A stretch of 62,320 nucleotides of DNA from Segatella paludivivens DSM 17968 = JCM 13650 (GCF_000373185.1 NZ_KB890633.1:1-62320), one strand, 5' to 3'; shown: positions 45,878 to 54,931, counted from the stretch's first letter. Notes: generated by a model from the sequence alone, not told the origin. A program made the numbers and translations.

Positions 45878-48800
45878 TCAGAAAGTAACCTCAAGGCCTA
45901 CAGACCAAGAACGCGTGATAGGATATGTACGTCCCCATGTGCCATAAGTAAGAGTACCTTGTCCATCGTTCATTTCTGGGTCAACAGGAAGATTTCCACA
46001 TCCATTATGAAGAAGACAGAGATTGTTAACGCTGCCGTATACACGTATTTTCTGAATATAGATGTGTCTCAGGATTGACTGAGGAACAGTATAGCCAATT
46101 GTTATATTTTTCAATCTAAGATATGACATGTCAACAAGATATCTTGTCTGAGGGTAGTAATTATGTTCACCACCTATTGGGGCGAGTGCGGCAACATTAC
46201 CAGGGGCTTCATTTCCAGCATATAGACAAGGAAAATCATTACTCTGATTGATATTTACTATGTTGTTTGCTGGGTCATAAACATTATATCTTGTCTGATT
46301 TGAATATATTGCAAGATCTGGAGCACGCATTTCTGGAAACGCCAAAGAAGACAATGTCCACATGTCACGTTTACCAACTCCTTGGAAAAATAAATCAATA
46401 TCAAATCCACAATATGTTCCACCCAAATGGAAGCTATATTCATAGCGAGGAAGTGTGTTTCCTATAACTTTAAGATCTCCATGATCCTCGGCTGTACCCT
46501 TGCCACCATCAATTTTTCCGTCACCATTTAAATCTTTGAACTTTATATCACCAGGACCATATACGAAATTATCAGTCTGTATGCCAGTCTGATTTGCTAC
46601 AGCCGACTTATATTTCCAAGAACCATCAGCATTCTTTCCATTAAAATCTTCCTCCGTGAAATAACGGTCTGTTTCAAATCCCCATATATCGCCCCAATTT
46701 TCACCTTGGTAAGCATACATCTTGGCATTTGCATCAGTAACGATACCACCTGTATATCCGATAAGTTTAGAAGTGTTGTTCCATTTAGTAACCTTAACCT
46801 TAGAATCTCCAATGCTGAAATTAGCATAAAGACCCAAATTCTTATTAATCTGCTTACGCCAATTAAGAGTTACTTCCCAACCTCGTGAACGAAGTTGACC
46901 AGCATTTGAATATGGTGCAGTTGCTCCAACGCTTGCAGGCAGAGCTGTTCCTGGAGCTAACATATCTTTCGTGACACGTTGAAACCAATCTGCAGTAACA
47001 GTGAGTTCATCATTAAGGAAACCCAAATCAAGACCTAAATTGAAAGACTGTATTCGTTCCCATGTAAGAGTTGGTGACACCCAATCCGGCATATCAAATT
47101 GATTAACTTTTGTATTACTTCCATTGAGCCATGTTATGTCTGATGGAGAAATAGCCGATACTCTTGAAATAAACATCCAATCGCCTACTGCCTCATTTCC
47201 GATCTCACCATAGGACATACGTAACTTACCGCTAGAGACATACTTATTTAGATTTTTCCAATAAGGTTCTTCAGTAAAGCGATATCCTAAAGACCCAGAA
47301 GGGAAAAACGCCCACTTGTCACCTTCTGGAAATCTTGAAGAACCATCATATCTACCGTTAAGTTCCAATAGATATATACCTTTATAATCATAGTTTATAC
47401 GTCCAAAATAGCCAGCTGAAGCACGATCACCTGTAGAAGACTTAATGGTAGCCTTTGTCATATCTCCATAAGCAAGAGATAGTTCTGGGTATTCTTCATC
47501 ATAAAGTTGAGTGCGATTGGCGTAGAAATAATCAGAAGAATAATTTTCTCCATTAACACCAACCATTACATTTAGATTATGCACATCGTTCCATGAATGA
47601 TTGTAGTTCATATATGCATTCGCTGTCCAACGATTTGCCTTGGTATTATCACGTGTGGCATTTGTTGTTGATGTTCCTACAATATATGCTGGAGCAACAC
47701 CCGACCAGTTCATTCCATACACACTATGGTTGCTTGATTTTAAATTACTATTGTCAATCTCGTAAGTGTAATCAGCATTAAGCGTGAGGTCTTTTGTTAT
47801 ATTAGCCTTTGCAAATGTATTCATACGGAATACATCATGAACATTATATAATCGCGATGCCTGCTTCTGCATAGCTATCATGCGATAATCATATTGTGAG
47901 CCGTCTGATGCCTGCATTATACCAGAAGGAATAAAGAATGAGCCCCATCTCCAAAGATACTGATATATGTTGTTATAAGAGTTTGCCTTACCTATATGTC
48001 GACGGGTGAAATTTACTCTCGCTCCTACAGAAAGCCAATCGGTAACATCAGTCTTTAAATTCAAAGTGGCATTATATCTTTCACGCTGTGCTGGATTAAA
48101 TTTCATCAGGTCTTGCTTCTTGTCATATCCAACAGACATATAAAACACGGTTTTACCGCTTGAGCCACTAATTGAAAGATCATGACTCAACGAAGGTGCG
48201 GCATTATCATACCATATTTTCTTTATGTCATAATCTGCATAATACATGGGCTGACCATTCATGAAATAATAATCACCAACATCGCTGTCACTCTGATAAG
48301 GACGCATCAAACTATATCCCTTTTTCCCACTATTCTGTTGCTGCCATTTCTCTGCATAAGGTAATAATTTGTCGAAATACATACCAAAGAGTTCAACTGA
48401 ACCACCATCGGTACGCGCCTTAGCCATCATAGCAGATTTAAGCTGGGTTGGAACATCAGGATAATCAGGAAGATAAGTAGCATTATCCCAAGCCAGATGT
48501 CCATCATATTTTATTGAAATCTTATCACCTTTATTAGCCTGTTTGGTCGTGATAAGTATAACTCCAAACGCGGCACGACTACCATATATTGAGGAAGATG
48601 AAGCATCTTTCAAAACTGAGATTGAAGCTATATCATTGCCATTTATCATAGAAAGGTCATCAACAGGAACTCCGTCAACAATAATCAAAGGAGAAGAAGA
48701 CTGACCATTTGATAATGTACCTAATCCACGAATAGAAATAGTTGGATTACTATCAATGTTTCCACTGCTGTTTATAATTGAAAGACCAGGAACGGCTCCT

Positions 48801-49267
48801 TGCAAAGCCCTTGCTACATCCTGCTCTGGTCTACCTGTAAGAGTCTTTGCAAGATCAACATTTGAGACAGCACCAGTTAGATTCACTTTTTTCTGCTGAC
48901 CATAACCTACCACAACCACTTCGTCTAGCAAGGCATTGTCACTTTCTAGCTGTACCCTCATACCATCTTTAGCATTTTTGGTAACAGTTTTATAGCCTAA
49001 AAAAGAAATACGGATCTTACTTCCGTTTCCAACATTAATCGAAAAATTTCCATTAACGTCTGTCACCGAGCCTCGCGTAGTTCCAGGTTCTGTTACACTG
49101 GCACCAATTACAGGTTCACCATTTTCGTCGACAATAATTCCTTTAATCGTAACTGTAGCTTTCGCTCCTACCACCAACTGATTAATAAGAGGTGAAGCCT
49201 TTAGGATATTCGATGTTGAATTGCAACAAAGAAATAAAGCTCCCAATAGCACGGATAGTTTTTTCAT
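45878..49267 (-). CDS. SusC/RagA TonB-dependent transporter (third pair)
   Basis: This is a 1129-aa transporter, the largest SusC in the window. It has a signal peptide (from MKKLSVLLGALFLCC), a carboxypeptidase-regulatory-like domain (IKGIIVDENGEPVIGASV), a TonB-box-like LDEVVVVGYGQQKKVNLTGA, a plug with RAAFGVILITTKQ and a barrel ending in SWSVGLEVTF. I set the start at 49267. A TTG frame extends to 49297 but overlaps the -7 element (49295-49302), so it cannot be in the transcript. It is co-transcribed with SusD and ends at the terminator 44080-44105. Confidence 0.94.
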   Translation of the reverse strand: MKKLSVLLGALFLCCNSTSNILKASPLINQLVVGAKATVTIKGIIVDENGEPVIGASVTEPGTTRGSVTDVNGNFSINVGNGSKIRISFLGYKTVTKNAKDGMRVQLESDNALLDEVVVVGYGQQKKVNLTGAVSNVDLAKTLTGRPEQDVARALQGAVPGLSIINSSGNIDSNPTISIRGLGTLSNGQSSSPLIIVDGVPVDDLSMINGNDIASISVLKDASSSSIYGSRAAFGVILITTKQANKGDKISIKYDGHLAWDNATYLPDYPDVPTQLKSAMMAKARTDGGSVELFGMYFDKLLPYAEKWQQQNSGKKGYSLMRPYQSDSDVGDYYFMNGQPMYYADYDIKKIWYDNAAPSLSHDLSISGSSGKTVFYMSVGYDKKQDLMKFNPAQRERYNATLNLKTDVTDWLSVGARVNFTRRHIGKANSYNNIYQYLWRWGSFFIPSGIMQASDGSQYDYRMIAMQKQASRLYNVHDVFRMNTFAKANITKDLTLNADYTYEIDNSNLKSSNHSVYGMNWSGVAPAYIVGTSTTNATRDNTKANRWTANAYMNYNHSWNDVHNLNVMVGVNGENYSSDYFYANRTQLYDEEYPELSLAYGDMTKATIKSSTGDRASAGYFGRINYDYKGIYLLELNGRYDGSSRFPEGDKWAFFPSGSLGYRFTEEPYWKNLNKYVSSGKLRMSYGEIGNEAVGDWMFISRVSAISPSDITWLNGSNTKVNQFDMPDWVSPTLTWERIQSFNLGLDLGFLNDELTVTADWFQRVTKDMLAPGTALPASVGATAPYSNAGQLRSRGWEVTLNWRKQINKNLGLYANFSIGDSKVKVTKWNNTSKLIGYTGGIVTDANAKMYAYQGENWGDIWGFETDRYFTEEDFNGKNADGSWKYKSAVANQTGIQTDNFVYGPGDIKFKDLNGDGKIDGGKGTAEDHGDLKVIGNTLPRYEYSFHLGGTYCGFDIDLFFQGVGKRDMWTLSSLAFPEMRAPDLAIYSNQTRYNVYDPANNIVNINQSNDFPCLYAGNEAPGNVAALAPIGGEHNYYPQTRYLVDMSYLRLKNITIGYTVPQSILRHIYIQKIRVYGSVNNLCLLHNGCGNLPVDPEMNDGQGTLTYGTWGRTYPITRSWSVGLEVTF

Positions 49268-49294
49268 AGAAAATATGTTTATGTCATTATGTTG

Positions 49295-49371
49295 CAAATA
49301 TAAATAAACATTTAACCATTTGCAAATATTTGCAAATATTTATTTTAAATTGTTACAGATAAGTTTGTAAC
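49295..49371 (-). promoter_or_regulatory. Promoter and operator-like repeats of the third SusC gene
   Basis: On the minus strand TTTG (49323-49326) and TATATTTG (49295-49302) are 20 bp apart. The -33 lies inside a tandem 10-bp repeat (ATTTGCAAAT type, 49318-49341). A perfect inverted repeat GTTACA N8 TGTAAC is at 49352-49371, just upstream, and could bind a dimeric regulator. Confidence 0.6.
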
Positions 49372-49394
49372 TGACAATATTTTCTATAAAAACA

Positions 49395-50204
49395 TCACAA
49401 CTTTATTTCGTCTAAATCATCCGGGACAAATATATTACCAGTGAATTTAGTCTGAGCCTCTAATGTATAATCTCTCTTGCGAGTGGCTATAGTCTTTTCT
49501 TCTGTATGATAAAGCACTAAATTCTTGACATTTAATTGTTGCGCTATCATCGCAGCATCCATTGCTGTACTGTGGTGTTTTTCATAAGGATGAAAAGCAT
49601 CTCTATCGGCATATTTGCAAAAAGCCTCACACATCATCCAATCTGCGTTTTCAACAAGTTCCTTGTTTTGTGGATTATAAGGCTCGTCTCCAAGACACAC
49701 TAATTTTTCATCATTGGGCATTCTGCATACAAAGCCAAATTGTTTTTCTTTAGTTGAAAGTATATCAAAAGCTGTTAAATGAAATTCTCCTACATTAAAT
49801 TCCTCACGATTTTCAAGAGTATGAAACACGATGCACTTTACCATTTGCTTGAGGTGTTTTGGGGCAAGAGTGTTTTCACTTATATACTTTAGCATTTCTA
49901 TCACCTTTTCATGACCCCAAACATTTAAAACACCATTGCAATCACCGCTTATAGACCTTTGAATAAACATCCGTATTACCCAGACAACACCAAGCATGTG
50001 ATCTGTATGAGCATGCGTAACAAACACATCATGTATTCTAGACAAAGATATTCCAGCCTTATCCATCTGGGACAAGATGCCATTACCACCACCCGCATCA
50101 ACAAGTAATGAAGTATTTTCTGTACTCACAACAAAGCACGTATTATAAATATGACTCACAACAGCATTACCTGTGCCCAACATTGTCAGTTTTGCATTTT
50201 CCAT
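49395..50204 (-). CDS. MBL-fold metallo-hydrolase (RNase Z-like)
   Basis: This is a 269-aa cytoplasmic protein of the metallo-beta-lactamase fold. The metal motif is THAHTDH (63-69), preceded by LGTGNAV and LLVDAGGG (34-41), and followed by CLGDEPY and VLYHTEEK. The layout resembles the RNase Z/ElaC or phosphodiesterase-like branch, but it is shorter than standard tRNase Z, so substrate is uncertain. A 49-aa gene lies 21 bp upstream on the same strand and shares its promoter at about 50390. No signal peptide is present. Confidence 0.88.
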   Translation of the reverse strand: MENAKLTMLGTGNAVVSHIYNTCFVVSTENTSLLVDAGGGNGILSQMDKAGISLSRIHDVFVTHAHTDHMLGVVWVIRMFIQRSISGDCNGVLNVWGHEKVIEMLKYISENTLAPKHLKQMVKCIVFHTLENREEFNVGEFHLTAFDILSTKEKQFGFVCRMPNDEKLVCLGDEPYNPQNKELVENADWMMCEAFCKYADRDAFHPYEKHHSTAMDAAMIAQQLNVKNLVLYHTEEKTIATRKRDYTLEAQTKFTGNIFVPDDLDEIKL

Positions 50205-50225
50205 ATCCTGAATACAATTCTTTTA

Positions 50226-50375
50226 CTATTCCTCTATTAATCCTTTGGTTAGCATGTCATAATATAAAGCCTCCAATTCTCCCTGAGTAAGTTTCTGCAC
50301 AGCGTGCTCTATATTACGTATAAGGTCGTCACGGCGATATTCGCTGGTCGAATTAAAATGTGCAAAGTCTACCAT
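50226..50375 (-). CDS. Conserved-looking 49-aa small protein
   Basis: ATG at 50375 opens 49 codons ending in TAG at 50226. The protein begins MVDFAHFNSTSEYRRDD and ends YYDMLTKGLIEE. It is acidic, helical and soluble. A minus-strand -7 TATCTTTG lies about 15 bp upstream (50390-50397), so the leader is very short. It is the first gene of a two-gene unit with the MBL-fold hydrolase, 21 bp apart. I do not know its function. Codon use and the exact fit between promoter and next gene make it a likely real gene. Confidence 0.75.
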   Translation of the reverse strand: MVDFAHFNSTSEYRRDDLIRNIEHAVQKLTQGELEALYYDMLTKGLIEE

Positions 50376-50389
50376 ATTTTTTTAATTTT

Positions 50390-50421
50390 ATGCAAAGATA
50401 CTGTTTTTTTTGTTACCTTTG
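50390..50421. promoter_or_regulatory. Two back-to-back -7 elements between the 49-aa gene and the epimerase
   Basis: The minus-strand TATCTTTG (50390-50397) serves the 49-aa gene, and the plus-strand TACCTTTG (50414-50421) serves the epimerase, whose ATG is 24 bp downstream. The 16 bp between them is nearly all T/A. Confidence 0.65.
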
Positions 50422-50445
50422 CAATAATGTTTAAAAGAACATATC

Positions 50446-51315
50446 ATGGAACAAATCAAAAATGACAAACTCACTGTAACAGTGTCTAAACACGGTGCTG
50501 AACTTCAAAGCATCAAGGATGCCAATGGTAAGGAATATCTTTGGCAGGCTGATCCTAAATTTTGGGATCGCCATTCACCTATTCTATTCCCTATTGTTTG
50601 CGGACTTTGGGAAGACAAATATCGTGTAAACGGAAAAGAATACAAACTAGGACGCCACGGTTTCGCACGTGACACAGACTTCAAGCTCATTGCGCAAGGA
50701 GATAATCAACTTGTATATGGTCTAAACGACAGTACAGAGACATTGAAGGACTATCCATATCATTTTAATCTAGCTGTAAGCTACAAGATTACAGAAAATA
50801 AGATTAAAGTAATATGGCATGTTGAAAATACCGATAACAAGGAAATATATTTCCAGATTGGTGGTCACCCAGCATTCAACGTTCCAGACTTGAAACAAGG
50901 AGAACCATTAGCGGGTACTCTCAAGTTTGACGATGAAGAACCTAGCAGACTGTATGGTAATGTTGGTGGATGCATCACTCCTGGATATCATAAAGTTAAA
51001 ACAGAAGGCGGACTTTATAAGTTCACACAAGATGACTTCAAGGATGACGCAGTTATCTTCGATCACAGTCAACTTAAGAAGATTAGTATTATCAACAAGG
51101 AAGGTAAGCCTGAAGTTACTCTTGACATAAAGACTCCTGCCGTTGGTATATGGAGTCCGTATGGTAAAGACGCACATTTCGTATGTATCGAACCTTGGTA
51201 TGGTATTCATGACTGGGCTGAATACGACGGAGAATTCAAGGATAAGTATCTTATGAACAAACTTCTCCCAGGATGTAGCTTCATGAGCGAATATACTATA
51301 ACAATAGGAGAATAA
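50446..51315 (+). CDS. Aldose 1-epimerase family protein
   Basis: This is a 289-aa galactose-mutarotase-like protein that interconverts alpha and beta anomers of an aldose or aldose 6-phosphate. It begins with a beta-rich NDKLTVTVSKHGAELQSIKD and contains PILFPIVCGLWEDKY (about 44-58), GRHGFARD (about 68-75, with the conserved His), QIGGHPAFNVP (about 143-153) and CIEPWYGIHDW (about 247-257), all typical of the family branch close to LacX. No signal peptide is present. It is monocistronic, with its own -7 element and a terminator at 51328-51365. It could assist central sugar metabolism after polysaccharide breakdown. Confidence 0.9.
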   Translation: MEQIKNDKLTVTVSKHGAELQSIKDANGKEYLWQADPKFWDRHSPILFPIVCGLWEDKYRVNGKEYKLGRHGFARDTDFKLIAQGDNQLVYGLNDSTETLKDYPYHFNLAVSYKITENKIKVIWHVENTDNKEIYFQIGGHPAFNVPDLKQGEPLAGTLKFDDEEPSRLYGNVGGCITPGYHKVKTEGGLYKFTQDDFKDDAVIFDHSQLKKISIINKEGKPEVTLDIKTPAVGIWSPYGKDAHFVCIEPWYGIHDWAEYDGEFKDKYLMNKLLPGCSFMSEYTITIGE

Positions 51316-51327
51316 TATATAACACAT

Positions 51328-51365
51328 AAAAGTGGCTGAAAGAACAATCTTTCAGCCACTTTTTT
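51328..51365. terminator. Bidirectional terminator between the epimerase and rsgA
   Basis: AGTGGCTGAAAG (51331-51342) pairs perfectly with CTTTCAGCCACT (51349-51360) around AACAAT. A-rich DNA before and T-rich DNA after allow it to serve both convergent genes. Confidence 0.93.
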
Positions 51366-51392
51366 ATTTGTTTATAAGATATTCGTTAAATA

Positions 51393-52325
51393 TCAGAAAG
51401 CCTCACGATATTTGTTTTCATCCTGATCACTCAACATACTCAAATAACTTTGGTATCTGCTTGCTGCAATATAATGATCTTCCAAAGCCTTCAAGACTGC
51501 ACAACCAGGTTCATGAGTATGCTTACAGTTGCTGAATTTGCAATTTTTCGAATAGTGGAAAATATCACGAAAATAACTTGTAAGTTCTTCAGGAGCCATA
51601 TCAAAAGTACCAAATCCCTTTATTCCAGGAGTATCAATAATATATCCACCCTCAGGCAATTCCAACATTTCACTAAATGTAGTGGTATGCATACCTGTAT
51701 TATGGGCATCACTTATTTCAGATGTACGCAAATTAGCTTCAGGTAAAATTCTGTTTATCAACGTACTCTTTCCTACTCCACTATTTCCGCTCAACAGTGT
51801 TATCTTACCTTTCAGCATTGAACGCAACACATCCATCCCATCACCATTTACGGCAGAAGTTTCGACACATTCATATCCAATTGTAGAATATAGCTTTATC
51901 ATCATCTGCTGATAATGCTTTTCTTCCTCTGAAAGAATGTCCATTTTGTTGAACACCAATATCACAGGCACCCTATAAGCTTCAGCCGAAGCTAGAAAAC
52001 GATCTATAAAAGTAGTACTTGTCTGCGGATAATTCACAGTGACAATAAGGAAAGCCTGATCTACGTTGGCAGCAATAATATGACTTTGCTTACTAAGATT
52101 CTGAGACTTACGTATAATGTAGTTACGACGGTCTTCAATCTTGGTAATAAAAGCTGTACCTTCCTGATTAGTGACAATCTCAACAAGATCACCAACAGCT
52201 ACAGGATTTGTACTACGGATTCCTTTCAATCGGAAATTACCCTTTATCTTGCTTTCGATAACCTTTCCTTCATCAGTTTTAACTGAATACCAGCTACCGG
52301 TGTTCTTTATAACTAGTCCTTTCAT
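51393..52325 (-). CDS. rsgA: Ribosome small-subunit-dependent GTPase A
   Basis: This is a 310-aa GTPase involved in late 30S subunit maturation. It has an OB-fold (about 1-65), then a circularly permuted G domain with FNKMD (G4) preceding GNSGVGKST (G1) and DTPGIKGF (G3), and a zinc-binding tail with [14 protein letters not shown] (about 265-278). The length and motif order are normal. It is the last gene of the rsmA-fRMsr-frr-rsgA operon, 9 bp after frr, and ends at a strong terminator. Clustering with frr and rsmA suits ribosome biogenesis and recycling. Confidence 0.96.
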   Translation of the reverse strand: MKGLVIKNTGSWYSVKTDEGKVIESKIKGNFRLKGIRSTNPVAVGDLVEIVTNQEGTAFITKIEDRRNYIIRKSQNLSKQSHIIAANVDQAFLIVTVNYPQTSTTFIDRFLASAEAYRVPVILVFNKMDILSEEEKHYQQMMIKLYSTIGYECVETSAVNGDGMDVLRSMLKGKITLLSGNSGVGKSTLINRILPEANLRTSEISDAHNTGMHTTTFSEMLELPEGGYIIDTPGIKGFGTFDMAPEELTSYFRDIFHYSKNCKFSNCKHTHEPGCAVLKALEDHYIAASRYQSYLSMLSDQDENKYREAF

Positions 52326-52334
52326 TCAGGCTAA

Positions 52335-52895
52335 TTATACGGTCATGATTTCCTTCTGCTTATCAGTCAGCAGGTCATCAATTCTCTTAATGTACTTATC
52401 GTGAACTTTCTGCAGATCAGCCTCAGCATCTTTCTCAATATCTTCAGACAATCCGTCTTTAATGGCTTTCTTAAGTTTTTCCTTAACTTCACCACGGACA
52501 TTACGTACTTCAATCTTGGTCTTCTCACCTAATTTATTACACTGCTTAACAAGGTCCTTACGGCGTTCCTCAGTTGGCTGTGGTATACCAAGACGGATAA
52601 CCTCACCATTATTTTCTGGAGTAATACCAACATCACTGTCCATAATAGCCTTTTCAATATCTTTAATTGCCTTTTTATCCCATGGACGTATGGCAATAGA
52701 TCTTGCATCTGGTGTAGTTACGGTTGCGATTTGATTAAGAGGGACCTTACTTCCATAAGATTCAACTTTCACGCCATCAAGAATGGCTGTATTAGCACGA
52801 CCGGCACGAATATGTGTCAATTCGTCGGCAAGATACATTGCTGCCATCTCCATGCGCTCTTCGGCGTCGCTTAATGTTGCTTTAACGTCTAACAT
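52335..52895 (-). CDS. frr: Ribosome recycling factor
   Basis: This is a 186-aa protein that, with EF-G, splits post-termination ribosomes. Typical features are the N-terminal helix with HIRAGRANTAILDGVKVESYG, the beta domain containing ATVTTPDARSIAIRPWDK, and the C-terminal helices NVRGEVKEKLKKAIKDG and VHDKYIKRIDDLLTDKQKEIM. The length is standard. It sits between fRMsr (49 bp upstream) and rsgA (9 bp downstream) in a translation-related operon. Confidence 0.97.
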   Translation of the reverse strand: MLDVKATLSDAEERMEMAAMYLADELTHIRAGRANTAILDGVKVESYGSKVPLNQIATVTTPDARSIAIRPWDKKAIKDIEKAIMDSDVGITPENNGEVIRLGIPQPTEERRKDLVKQCNKLGEKTKIEVRNVRGEVKEKLKKAIKDGLSEDIEKDAEADLQKVHDKYIKRIDDLLTDKQKEIMTV

Positions 52896-52944
52896 AATTA
52901 TATGATTATTTAATTTTCTATTCTACAAAATTAGATATTAATTT

Positions 52945-53421
52945 TCAAAACTGCAACTCTTTAGATAAAATATTTGCAATCTTTTCAATATACTGTCTGT
53001 CTGTCGCATCAAATGCAGAAAGTTCAGTGCTATCGATATCAATAACTCCATACGCATCACCATTTGAACGGTGAATAGGAACCACAATTTCAGAACGAGA
53101 CAATGAAGAACACGCTATATGATCAGGAAAAGCCTCAACATCATCTACTATCAATGTTGAGTTTTCTTCCCAAGCCTTGCCACAGACTCCTCGACCTCTC
53201 TTTATGCGATAGCATGCTACGCTTCCCTGAAAAGGTCCTAGTATCAATTCTTCTCCACTAACAAGATAAAATCCTACCCAGAAATAGCTTTCTGGGAATG
53301 TTTCGTGCATAATGGAGGAGACATTAGACAATACGCCTATAATATTTTTTTCTCCTTCCACTAGACTTTTTATCTGTGCACAAAGTGTTTCATATTTATC
53401 TTTCTTATCCATCATTGCCAT
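52945..53421 (-). CDS. GAF-domain free methionine-(R)-sulfoxide reductase
   Basis: This is a 158-aa GAF-domain protein of the fRMsr family, which reduces free L-methionine-(R)-sulfoxide with thioredoxin. The three functional cysteines are present: Cys70 in VACYRIKRG, Cys80 in RGVCGKAW and Cys104 in HIACSS. FWVGFYLV and LGPFQG precede them, and GVIDIDS follows. The start could be at 53421, or at the in-frame ATGs 6 or 9 bp further in. It lies 4 bp after rsmA and 49 bp before frr. Including an oxidative-repair enzyme in a ribosome operon is unexpected but the spacing supports co-transcription. Confidence 0.9.
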   Translation of the reverse strand: MAMMDKKDKYETLCAQIKSLVEGEKNIIGVLSNVSSIMHETFPESYFWVGFYLVSGEELILGPFQGSVACYRIKRGRGVCGKAWEENSTLIVDDVEAFPDHIACSSLSRSEIVVPIHRSNGDAYGVIDIDSTELSAFDATDRQYIEKIANILSKELQF

Positions 53422-53425
53422 ATAT

Positions 53426-54220
53426 TTATTGCAATACTTTTTCTACGACATTTGTTAAATCTACAAACTGCTTAACAGACAACTGTTCCGGGCGTTTAGT
53501 CATTATGTCCATTGTAAAGAAATCAGGACTTGGCATGTGATCCTTTGAAAACATCTGCTTTATGCTCCCTCTCAACATTTTTCTACGCTGATTGAATACA
53601 GTTTTTACAAGACGCTTGAAAAGTTTTTCATCACAACCAAGTTCGGTTACGCTGTTACGAGTCATTCTTATTACTGCACTTTTAACCTTTGGTGGTGGGT
53701 TAAAGACATTCTCGTCTACAGTAAAGAGATATTCCACATCATACCATGCTTGTATCAATACAGACAAAATTCCATAGGCTTTACATCCTGGTGCTGATGC
53801 AATTCGAAGCGCAACTTCGCGCTGAATCATACCAGTACAGCATGGGATAAGTTCCTTGTAATCAAGCATCTTAAAAAATATCTGGGAAGAAATATCATAA
53901 GGATAATTTCCTGTAAGCACAAACTGCTTACCTGCAAAGATCTCATTAAGATCCATACGAAGAAAATCATCGCCTATTATATTATCGCACAACTTAGGAT
54001 AGTTCTCATACAAGAATGCCACTGATTCAGAATCAATCTCTACAGCTTTAACATCTCTGTTTTTTGTAACCAGATATTGAGTTAAGACTCCCATTCCTGG
54101 TCCTATTTCAAGTACAGGAATGTCTGGATAGGCATCAACAGTATCGGCTATTCTGCGAGCTATTCCTAAATCAGTGAGAAAATGCTGACCTAAATTTTTC
54201 TTTGGTTTTACTAACTTCAT
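53426..54220 (-). CDS. rsmA: 16S rRNA dimethyladenosine transferase
   Basis: This is a 264-aa SAM-dependent methyltransferase that dimethylates A1518 and A1519 of 16S rRNA. The start KPKKNLGQHFLTD is diagnostic. The SAM-binding motif is VLEIGPGMGVLTQYL (about 36-50), VEIDSESV follows, and the catalytic motif is NYPYDIS (about 103-109), a common variant of NLPYNIS. FNQRRKMLRGS occurs near the C-terminus. It is the first gene of its operon, with a promoter at 54292-54322 and a leader of about 65 nt. Confidence 0.97.
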   Translation of the reverse strand: MKLVKPKKNLGQHFLTDLGIARRIADTVDAYPDIPVLEIGPGMGVLTQYLVTKNRDVKAVEIDSESVAFLYENYPKLCDNIIGDDFLRMDLNEIFAGKQFVLTGNYPYDISSQIFFKMLDYKELIPCCTGMIQREVALRIASAPGCKAYGILSVLIQAWYDVEYLFTVDENVFNPPPKVKSAVIRMTRNSVTELGCDEKLFKRLVKTVFNQRRKMLRGSIKQMFSKDHMPSPDFFTMDIMTKRPEQLSVKQFVDLTNVVEKVLQ

Positions 54221-54291
54221 TATATATGTTTATATGTGAAAGGCATTGATTGGAAAAACTTATTTATATTACAACAATCAATATCACGCTA

Positions 54292-54322
54292 CAAATTTAA
54301 TTAATCTTATAGGAACAACAAA
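54292..54322 (-). promoter_or_regulatory. rsmA operon promoter (-33 TTTG, 19 bp, -7 TAAATTTG)
   Basis: On the minus strand TTTG (54319-54322) and TAAATTTG (54292-54299) are separated by 19 bp, close to consensus. The -33 ends about 15 bp before the micropeptide terminator, so the terminator insulates rsmA from the micropeptide transcript. Confidence 0.65.
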
Positions 54323-54337
54323 ATAAAAACATAAAAA

Positions 54338-54373
54338 AATGGCATGTCAGACTTTTTGCCTTGACATGCCATT
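54338..54373 (-). terminator. Terminator of micropeptide unit copy 1
   Basis: AATGGCATGTCA (54338-54349) pairs perfectly with TGACATGCCATT (54362-54373). On the minus strand it is followed by TTTTTTATG. The same hairpin with a different loop ends copy 2. Confidence 0.92.
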
Positions 54374-54425
54374 CAGTATATTTAATTTAATAATTTGTCT
54401 TTCTTAAATAAGCGGACTCAGCTTT

Positions 54426-54509
54426 TTAGCTAAGTTTGCCGTTTAAGTTAATTGCCTGTGCAATCATTACTGCAACTACTGCAAATACCATTAATGTTAC
54501 CATAATCAT
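54426..54509 (-). CDS. Duplicated 27-aa hydrophobic micropeptide, copy 1
   Basis: ATG at 54509 opens a 27-codon frame ending in TAA at 54426. The peptide is MIMVTLMVFAVVAVMIAQA followed by INLNGKLS: one membrane helix and a short polar tail with a single Lys. AAGAAAGG lies 5 bp before the ATG and a -7 TACCTTTG is at 54554-54561, so the unit is a complete tiny mRNA of about 200 nt including its terminator. A second copy at 60455-60538 has 26 of 27 residues identical. It resembles type I toxin-like or regulatory small membrane proteins only in general form; I do not recognise a family. Antitoxin RNA is unproven: a plus-strand TAAGTTTG (54431-54438) could start antisense RNA but lacks a -33. Confidence 0.8.
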   Translation of the reverse strand: MIMVTLMVFAVVAVMIAQAINLNGKLS

Positions 54510-54553
54510 TTTACCTTTCTTAATTTTGTTATCCTTATATCTTTTTACTACTG

Positions 54554-54635
54554 CAAAGGTACTACTTTCTGGTGCGTTGCCCTAATAAATATGCTATAAA
54601 ACATATTTTTGGGCACTTTTATTGATTTGCATCAA
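54554..54635 (-). promoter_or_regulatory. Micropeptide copy 1 control region with FNR/CRP-type palindrome
   Basis: From the gene outward: -7 TACCTTTG (54554-54561), a conserved block TATGCTATAAAACAT starting at 54590 (29 bp from the -7), and TTGAT TTGC ATCAA (54622-54635). The palindrome matches the FNR half-site consensus TTGAT-N4-ATCAA exactly. Its centre is 67.5 bp from the -7, the same distance as in copy 2, although the DNA between has diverged. There is no clear -33, as expected for an activator-dependent promoter. Confidence 0.75.
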
Positions 54636-54931
54636 ACATTCGCTACAATATAGTGTTCTTTTGAAATAGAATGGATTTACTATACCTAAAGCTGTAAAAC
54701 AAAATGGGCACACAATCCAAATTACAACGACCAACATAGAAACTTAAATGATCGTAAGATAAACCATCTTGAATACTTATTATAAATCCAGGAATAAAAG
54801 TCATAAAGGAATAAGAAATTGTTATTTTTTATTTACCAGTGTAATGATATATATAAAAAAGTCCAAAAAAGCCACTAATACATTCATTATTAGCAATTAT
54901 TCCTTTACATTTGCACAAAACTTAGATTATT

